Source of the DNA: Candidatus Cloacimonadota bacterium
GTDB lineage: Bacteria; Cloacimonadota; Cloacimonadia; Cloacimonadales; Cloacimonadaceae
NCBI GenBank assembly: GCA_028681035.1
Contig: JAQUJJ010000139.1
Coordinates: 1 to 9,397, forward strand
Direction: 5' to 3'
DNA: 9,397 bases
The notes under the pieces were generated by a model. That model saw nothing but the letters and a program-made list of their open reading frames with translations. It did no database searches and was not told the origin of the DNA. A program made the translations under genes and the position numbers. Of this stretch, positions 5,000 through 9,397 are shown piece by piece. Position 1 is the stretch's first letter. Each line of letters opens with the position of its first letter.

Positions 5000-7545
5000 A
5001 ATTGAGCTTTTCGAGGATAGTAATAGTCTGTTTATTGTTTGGGATTTCGGCAGTTTTTGCCGCACCAACGATAAACTCTTTCTCATATTTTGCTGATGCC
5101 GAATCAGACATTGTATCTGATCTGGAAGTAGCTAGCGTAGCCCGTTCTCTTGAAACTAAAGTTTACACTCTGGATATGCTGTATAAGAACAAAGCTACCC
5201 GCAACTTGTATAACAAATTGTCGATAGATTACCTGATCAAAAGCAAAGCTGCAGCAATTGATCCTGAAGCTAAGAATAAATATGGCTTGATCATAGACTT
5301 GGCTAAAGAGAAAAACATCAAGCTTGAGATCTATAATGATAAAGCCTATATGGATTATTTTAGATCGGTGAAAAGAGGCGATATCCTCAACTATTGTTCT
5401 GGATTAATGCCAAGTAACGGTAAGCTCATACCTGTTTTCATCAACGAGGCTGCCCGTTATTTCAATAATCCTGAGTTTTACAGTGCCTATGCAGACTATC
5501 TATCGGATCAGAGTAAGAATCTACCAGAGATAATAAACTACTATATGCTGGGCAATGACTTTATCAAAGCGTCCGCTCTATTAGATAAGACAAAGGGTTT
5601 CAGTGCGACGCAAAGGATACATATATATGCAAAAGCAGGTAACTACGAAAAAGCACTTAATGAGCATTCTAAGAGCAAAAAACCTTCCATTGAAGATGTG
5701 GCCAAGCTTTGCGTCCTGATATGTGCCGACAAAGATATGGACGGCAGGCGCAAAGAAACACTGTTGAACCAGGTGCAGGACAACGAAGCCATGCAGATAC
5801 TTACTTATTATGATGAAAACAAGCTATTTCTGCAAGGTTACCTGTTTGCTCAGTATAGATTTAAATCCGATGCTACTCTCTTATCAAGCTGGAACAATAA
5901 AGTGACGAGCGCCAAGAGCAGATACATGAATAATCCAAGTGACGAGACTATCGCTTTGTTTGTCCAGGCTGGTTTGGTCAATGATGCCTATGACATGCTT
6001 GTTGCCAGTAAAAGCTATTTGAGCGCTGTTGATCTGGTTGACAGGTATTCGACAGGTGTTTACGCTGACACTCTGTTTGTGTTTTCAAAGGCGGCAGAAC
6101 AGCTTGCCGCGGGTAACGATGAAAACAATTTTACACGAGTAATAAGACTATATGAGCGAGCGAAAGACTGGAATAAGGCTGGATACTATTCCGCTCAAAT
6201 GAAGGACTACTCCAATGCCATAGATTACTATGAAAGAAGTGACAATAAGGATAACGCTGAGTTAAGCAATCTATATGAAAAGGTAGAGAATTATACTCAA
6301 GCTGTATCTTATCTTATAAAAGCAGATTCGAATGCCTATCTGCCTATCGCTACACTTTATGAAAAGGGAAAGGACTATAAACAAGCCGCCGTTTACTATC
6401 TCAAGGTCAAAAACTATACTAAAGCAGCAGCTTGCGCAGAGCTAACCAATCCCAAGGATTATGAGCTATTGGCAGATGTATATCTTGCTTCAGGGAACGG
6501 TGCAGAATTACTCAAGGTCCTAGACAAACTATATCTGGAAAATCTGTCTATTGCCGGTAGTTATTACAAAGAATCCGGAAATATTGAAGCCTATCGCAGC
6601 AAGCTAAAAGGCTCAGGAGAGCACCAAAAAGCCTTGGATACATACGATTCCACGGTTGGATATTCTGCTGATGATATTGATATGCTGATTGAGCTTTCGA
6701 CAAAAGCGGGAGACAGAAGTAAGGAGATTCAGTTCATCAATATCAAGCTGGCAAGACTTGAAGAAAACTCTGATAATTTCAGTTCTGAGGAATTCGATGA
6801 TGCCATCAAATTGGCTACGCAAGCCAATAATGATACCTTCAAGCAAAAGTTTATAAGCAAAAAAGCGCAAGCACAGAAAAGACTGGCAGATGAAGAGAGG
6901 GAAGAAAAAGCGCAAGAACAGAAAAGACTGGCAGAAGCTCACCTAAAGCTGGAATACCATTTAAATAATGTAGAATCAGCTATGGATAGCGACGATGCAG
7001 GGGCTATCCTTTCGGCAAATGTGTTTGACTACTTTAGACTCAATAATGAATATGGTACGGCACTAAGAAAGACTAACTTTAAAAGCACTAAAGAGTACAA
7101 AGAGCTTGCCGATTCATTGGCAACATTGAAGAAAGGACTCTTGAAAGAGACATATTATGTGAAAGAGAAGATCGAGTTCCTAGAGTATAATATGAGCACA
7201 AAGAAAATAAGCACTAATTCCAGCAATTCAGATTTTGCTCCCTATTCATTTAGAGATCCGAGAGTGGTGAAAGGATATCTTTTCGAGAAGCTACCATACA
7301 CTAAACAGCATATAATGGGAGCTAACTGGTATACCAGAACATTTACTCTAACCTCCAAAGCTGCAGCGGAGATAGAGAATCGCACTTGTGATGTGTACAT
7401 AATATTCAAAATCTCAGGCTCAAAAAAATCTAAATTCAATACTCCTCGATTAGTTTCAACACATGACGGTCCTTATGCCAATAATTTTACCGTAGTAATT
7501 ACACGAAGCGGAAGCGAAGATGTCCTTTATGTGGGAAAGTTTTAA
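4993..7545 (+). CDS. Large exported alpha-helical repeat (TPR-like) protein with coiled coil and novel C-terminal domain
   Basis: The product has 850 residues and starts at ATG 4993, 4 bases after GGAGG (4984-4988). Residues 1-23 are a signal peptide (cleavage at 'VFA-AP'), and no lipobox or later membrane helix is seen, so it is probably periplasmic. Residues about 25-380 are helical with degenerate repeats. About 385-580 contain clear TPR-like helices with short spacing ('DWNKAGYYSAQMKDYSNAI', 'NYTQAVSYLIKAD', 'DYKQAAVYYLKVKNYTKAA'), an alpha-solenoid layout used for protein docking. Residues about 615-660 are a charged coiled coil containing a 15-residue internal duplication. The last ~190 residues form a mixed, Lys/Ser-rich domain with terminal beta strands ('RTCDVYIIFKISG', 'NFTVVITRSG') that I do not recognise. 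It is probably the scaffold partner of the two upstream envelope proteins. This is inference from operon position and export signals. Confidence 0.7.
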   Translation: MLKLSFSRIVIVCLLFGISAVFAAPTINSFSYFADAESDIVSDLEVASVARSLETKVYTLDMLYKNKATRNLYNKLSIDYLIKSKAAAIDPEAKNKYGLIIDLAKEKNIKLEIYNDKAYMDYFRSVKRGDILNYCSGLMPSNGKLIPVFINEAARYFNNPEFYSAYADYLSDQSKNLPEIINYYMLGNDFIKASALLDKTKGFSATQRIHIYAKAGNYEKALNEHSKSKKPSIEDVAKLCVLICADKDMDGRRKETLLNQVQDNEAMQILTYYDENKLFLQGYLFAQYRFKSDATLLSSWNNKVTSAKSRYMNNPSDETIALFVQAGLVNDAYDMLVASKSYLSAVDLVDRYSTGVYADTLFVFSKAAEQLAAGNDENNFTRVIRLYERAKDWNKAGYYSAQMKDYSNAIDYYERSDNKDNAELSNLYEKVENYTQAVSYLIKADSNAYLPIATLYEKGKDYKQAAVYYLKVKNYTKAAACAELTNPKDYELLADVYLASGNGAELLKVLDKLYLENLSIAGSYYKESGNIEAYRSKLKGSGEHQKALDTYDSTVGYSADDIDMLIELSTKAGDRSKEIQFINIKLARLEENSDNFSSEEFDDAIKLATQANNDTFKQKFISKKAQAQKRLADEEREEKAQEQKRLAEAHLKLEYHLNNVESAMDSDDAGAILSANVFDYFRLNNEYGTALRKTNFKSTKEYKELADSLATLKKGLLKETYYVKEKIEFLEYNMSTKKISTNSSNSDFAPYSFRDPRVVKGYLFEKLPYTKQHIMGANWYTRTFTLTSKAAAEIENRTCDVYIIFKISGSKKSKFNTPRLVSTHDGPYANNFTVVITRSGSEDVLYVGKF
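6860..6935 (+). repeat. 45-nt direct duplication in the coiled-coil segment
   Basis: A 31-nt block at 6860-6890 recurs at 6905-6935 with one difference (GCAAGCACAG versus GCAAGAACAG). It encodes 'KAQAQKRLAD' and then 'KAQEQKRLAE'. The 45-nt period adds 15 residues without breaking the frame and would extend the coiled coil by about two heptads, which marks it as a recent slippage or duplication. Confidence 0.8.
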
Positions 7546-7570
7546 GGTGATGACGTCCCAATGGTCAAAG

Positions 7571-7582
7571 CAACTTAAGTTG
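7571..7582. promoter_or_regulatory. Perfect 12-bp palindrome CAACTTAAGTTG
   Basis: The palindrome lies 26 bases after the solenoid gene's stop. It could be an operator half-site pair or a small cruciform. TTGATA (7580-7585) overlaps its end and could serve as a -35 for the 7710 gene, but the best -10 candidate (TATGCC, 7604-7609) is poor. No regulator can be named. Confidence 0.25.
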
Positions 7583-7609
7583 ATAAACTAAAAGAGGATG
7601 AGCTATGCC

Positions 7610-7655
7610 GGGATAAGGAACCTTTAGAGCTCTCTATTTTATTTGAGCTTATCCC
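7610..7655 (+). terminator. Hairpin between the exported-protein operon and the GExH gene
   Basis: GGGATAAG (7610-7617) and CTTATCCC (7648-7655) are a perfect 8-bp inverted repeat around a 30-nt loop that itself contains AGAGCTCT. Position suits transcription termination or RNA 3'-end protection, but the loop is long and only a weak T run (TTTT, 7660-7663) follows. TTTTGA (7660-7665) and TCAAAA (7681-7686) form a second 6-bp inverted repeat downstream. A frame ATG-CCG-GGA-TAA (7605-7616) starts just inside this region behind AGAGGA. Confidence 0.35.
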
Positions 7656-7709
7656 AACGTTTTGATGATGCACCTGTACGTCAAAAGAGCTAAGATCAAG
7701 GATTAGATT

Positions 7710-8783
7710 ATGAATGAAACACTCTTAGATTACTTGAATCAGAACGGGAAAAAGCCAGTGGACTACGTTCTGTCCAAATTCGAGCACCATGACATCGTCC
7801 TGCTGGGCGAAATGCACGGGGTTTTGCAGCAATTGGAGCTTTATCACAAGCTGATCCCCAGGCTGGCGGAACATGGCATCAATACTATAGCCTATGAGTT
7901 TGCCAGAAGGGAGGATCAAGCATGGGTCGATGAACTTTTGGACAAAAGCGATTTTGATGTGAGCCTGGCGAAGAAGATCATGATCAAGCAGGAGGCGTAT
8001 TGGGGATATCATGAGTATCTGGATGTGTTCAGGCTGGTGTGGTCTGTGAATAAAGAGCTCCCAGCCTCGCAGAAAATCAGGATTCTTGGATTGAATGATC
8101 CCATCAATTGGCCGCTGTACAACCAAATCTGCCGCCAGGAGAACCGGAAGCCGAACGCTGAAGAAATCACAGAGTGCTGGAAGGGCTGTGGGGAGCGGTA
8201 TTGGGCAGATACCATCGCTGAGCACTATAGCCCCAACGGGTCTAAAATCCTGGGTATCATGGGCTCTCATCATGCTTTCACCAAATACAGTGAACCCAGC
8301 TGGCGCCTTGAGGGAGATGAAAAGCTCTTTGACGGTTTTAAAACGGTGAGATTTGGCAATCATTTGCAGCAGCGCTATGGTGAAAAGCTCTTCAATATCT
8401 GTTTTTACGATCCCTGGGAGAGTAGATGGGCAACTGAAAAGCCTCTGCACCCCGCAGGAGGCATTATCGAGCAGCTAATTAGTCCTCACTACCCAGAGCT
8501 TGGTTTTGATCTGAAAGGCAGTCCTCTGGGCGATCTACCGGATGCCAGTTTCTATGCCCTGGGTTATGCGGATTTCAGGCTCAAGGAGATTTTCGATGGG
8601 ATGATTTATACGGGACGCTTGCAGGATTTGCAGCCCGTGACGCCGATCGCGGATTTCATTGATGAAGAGAATTTCAGCCTGTTTCGGGATTATGTGGCCT
8701 TCAATGATGATGCAGATAAAAGTATAGCTGAGCTAAATGCCATCATTCAGGGGCATGCAAGTCTTTGGGTGGGAGAAGTGTAG
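7710..8783 (+). CDS. ChaN/EreA-like GExH superfamily protein (TraB/Tiki-type fold), function unassigned
   Basis: The product has 357 residues, starts at ATG 7710 behind AAGGA (7698-7702), and has no signal peptide, so it is cytoplasmic. The N-terminus holds 'DIVLLGEMHG' (Gly33-Glu34-Met35-His36-Gly37). This is the first motif of the superfamily that includes ChaN haem-binding lipoproteins, erythromycin esterases and TraB/Tiki proteases. A second strand with Glu63 ('TIAYEFARRED') follows about 30 residues later, as expected. 'ILGIMGSHHAFTKY' (His187-His188) supplies the later Gly-x-x-His element. These residues form the active site in characterised members. The middle and C-terminal parts ('FYDPWESRW', 'LPDASFYALGYADFRL') are not diagnostic. 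Substrate is unknown: esterase, peptidase or haem-related roles are all possible. Its G+C is visibly higher than the operon before it, and a 164-bp gap separates them, so it is probably a separate unit. Confidence 0.7.
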   Translation: MNETLLDYLNQNGKKPVDYVLSKFEHHDIVLLGEMHGVLQQLELYHKLIPRLAEHGINTIAYEFARREDQAWVDELLDKSDFDVSLAKKIMIKQEAYWGYHEYLDVFRLVWSVNKELPASQKIRILGLNDPINWPLYNQICRQENRKPNAEEITECWKGCGERYWADTIAEHYSPNGSKILGIMGSHHAFTKYSEPSWRLEGDEKLFDGFKTVRFGNHLQQRYGEKLFNICFYDPWESRWATEKPLHPAGGIIEQLISPHYPELGFDLKGSPLGDLPDASFYALGYADFRLKEIFDGMIYTGRLQDLQPVTPIADFIDEENFSLFRDYVAFNDDADKSIAELNAIIQGHASLWVGEV

Positions 8784-8935
8784 GGACTGTTTTGACTTTC
8801 ATTTTTGATCTGGCTGTTATGCTTGAGGTTTCCTTTTGTCTTTTGCACATCCAACTGGGCTACAAGCTGTTCCCTATCCAAAAATGAGAGTTTAAACAGG
8901 AGAATTAAAACAAGCGAGGTCAAGACTGTCCGATC

Positions 8936-8979
8936 AGCATTGCCGCCTTATCCCATTTGTTGCAGGAAGCATTGCCGTC
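8936..8979. repeat. 12-bp direct repeat pair with 32-bp period
   Basis: AGCATTGCCGCC (8936-8947) and AGCATTGCCGTC (8968-8979) differ at one position. The spacing is close to three helical turns. Confidence 0.55.
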
Positions 8980-8988
8980 TAGATGACG

Positions 8989-9021
8989 TGGAGATAGCAG
9001 GAAAAAATGCTCTTATCTCCA
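8989..9021. repeat. Bulged inverted repeat (hairpin)
   Basis: TGGAGATA (8989-8996) pairs with TATCTCCA (9014-9021). GCA (8997-8999) extends it by pairing with TGC (9008-9010) after a TCT bulge (9011-9013). No T tract follows, so it is not a typical intrinsic terminator. A smaller interrupted hairpin lies just after it: GCAC 9033-9036 with GTGC 9056-9059, and TCATG 9040-9044 with CATGA 9048-9052. Confidence 0.55.
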
Positions 9022-9193
9022 GTGTATCTTGAGCACATGTCATGCACCATGAGCAGTGCAAGAAATGACCTACCCACTCGGTTTGCAAGAGAACCTCTTT
9101 TCAAGGTCAAAACTATCCGCAGTCTCCCATCTGAAATACCGTCCCGTTCTTATTGAATCTTTATGACTTGCTCTCTTCCAATAGTGAGTTATT

Positions 9194-9258
9194 TTGGTGG
9201 AAAAGGGATAGCCGTCCCTTAGACCTAGAGTCTGTCCTGTTGTTATCCCTTCCACCAA
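9194..9258. repeat. Large inverted repeat (15-bp stem with 2-nt bulge)
   Basis: TTGGTGGAAAAGGGATA (9194-9210) is the reverse complement of TATCCCTTCCACCAA (9244-9258) apart from two extra A residues. The 33-nt loop contains a nested mini-hairpin, AGAC (9221-9224) with GTCT (9230-9233). No T tract follows. It could be a cruciform, a structured RNA or the two ends of a tiny inserted element. Confidence 0.7.
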
Positions 9259-9290
9259 CCTTAAAGGTCTTTGAATAATATTCCAGTTTT

Positions 9291-9377
9291 GAGCCACCTG
9301 TATTCCCAAGTTGAGCCACCTATATCCTTGTTTAGAGCCACCCAATATCATCACAGAGCCACCTTGCAATAAATGAC
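9291..9377 (-). mobile_element. Four GAGCCACC iterons: probable terminal repeats of an IS21-family element
   Basis: GAGCCACC occurs at 9291-9298, 9313-9320, 9335-9342 and 9356-9363, so start-to-start spacing is 22, 22 and 21 bases, two helical turns. On the minus strand each reads GGTGGCTC and is followed or preceded by a GGAATA- or ATAT-like segment. IS21-family elements carry several repeated transposase-binding sites at their ends, and GGTGGCTC-type iterons of this spacing are, from memory, typical of one branch. No istA/istB coding sequence lies in the window, so the element would extend past 9397 or is a relic. The strand given is the one reading GGTGGCTC. Confidence 0.5.
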
Positions 9378-9397
9378 CTACTAAATAACATGGGTAA

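Larger units (their letters stand above)
8917..9119. repeat. 16-bp imperfect direct repeat pair
   Basis: AGGTCAAGACTGTCCG (8917-8932) and AGGTCAAAACTATCCG (9104-9119) match at 14 of 16 positions, 187 bp apart. Both differences are G/A transitions. Confidence 0.6.
8784..9290. other. Gene-free, repeat-dense stretch
   Basis: No reading frame here looks like a protein. The frames on both strands show no recognisable motif or ribosome binding site, and the minus-strand frame (9369 to 9070) is explained by the iterons it crosses. The stretch contains several direct repeats, two compact hairpins and a large inverted repeat, listed separately. This is the texture of a mobile-element border or its decayed relic. 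No terminator with a T tract is visible after the 8783 stop. Confidence 0.5.
9057..9382. repeat. 18-bp imperfect direct repeats bracketing the right-end element
   Basis: TGCAAGAAATGACCTACC (9057-9074) and TGCAATAAATGACCTACT (9365-9382) match at 16 of 18 positions. Both copies have GAGC shortly upstream (9051-9054 and 9356-9359). The pair brackets a ~290-bp block holding the large inverted repeat and the iterons. Confidence 0.6.

Noticed and set aside
7725..8450. 241-codon open frame on the minus strand inside the GExH gene
   Set aside because: It lies fully antisense to a gene with clear family motifs, has no recognisable domain, and its hydrophobic composition follows from codon choice on the other strand.
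8805..9032. 75-codon plus-strand frame after the GExH gene
   Set aside because: It has no ATG/GTG start with a ribosome site, is unusually rich in Cys, Ser and Arg, and crosses short DNA repeats, as expected of non-coding sequence.
9070..9369. 99-codon minus-strand frame at the right end
   Set aside because: It runs through the GGTGGCTC iterons and the inverted repeat, giving a repetitive Gly-rich start. No ribosome site or family pattern supports a protein.
9291..9377. Short CRISPR array from the evenly spaced 8-mers
   Set aside because: The repeats are only 8 bp with about 14-nt gaps, far below CRISPR repeat and spacer lengths, and there are no cas genes.

Overview
The window is one co-directional (+ strand) stretch of a bacterial chromosome. 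It is AT-rich through the middle and visibly richer in G+C in the 7710-8783 gene. Shine-Dalgarno sites (GGAGG or AGGAG types) precede almost every gene. One protein is a lipoprotein whose mature N-terminus contains a 'DNPFD' motif followed by chitobiase/hexosaminidase-C-type repeats, and there is an abundance of exported helical-repeat and PEGA-like proteins. Together these point to a Gram-negative, fermentative environmental lineage. A Cloacimonadota/Fibrobacterota/Spirochaetota-type genome would fit, but this is an impression from protein style, not a demonstrated placement.

Layout. 1-326 is the C-terminal end of a probable M14-like zinc peptidase. It is followed by a weak terminator candidate and a good sigma70-type promoter (412-441) that would give the next gene a leader of roughly 175 nt. 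624-1205 encodes a bacterial-PH plus SHOCT protein, and 1455-2285 encodes a two-helix membrane protein with a soluble, possibly OB-like, C-terminal domain. The leaders of these two otherwise unrelated genes share a ~63-nt element with a conserved 7-bp hairpin. Each gene is followed directly by a short signal-peptide-like reading frame broken by stop codons (1202-1379 and 2296-2430). The two broken frames resemble each other in layout, so 487-2430 looks like an old duplicated cassette.

2555-7545 is a tight three-gene operon-like run of exported proteins: a PEGA-like membrane-anchored protein, a lipoprotein with five exactly 83-residue repeats plus a beta-rich C-terminal domain, and an 850-residue periplasmic alpha-helical repeat protein with a coiled coil and a novel C-terminal domain. 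It reads as one envelope or surface system, and no substrate can be named. A hairpin-bearing gap (7546-7709) separates it from 7710-8783, a stand-alone protein of the ChaN/EreA-like GExH superfamily.

8784-9397 has no convincing gene. It is dense in short direct and inverted repeats and ends with four GAGCCACC iterons at 21-22-nt spacing, which look like the multiple terminal repeats of an IS21-family element. The transposase genes would lie outside the window, so this end is probably the border of a mobile element or its decayed relic.
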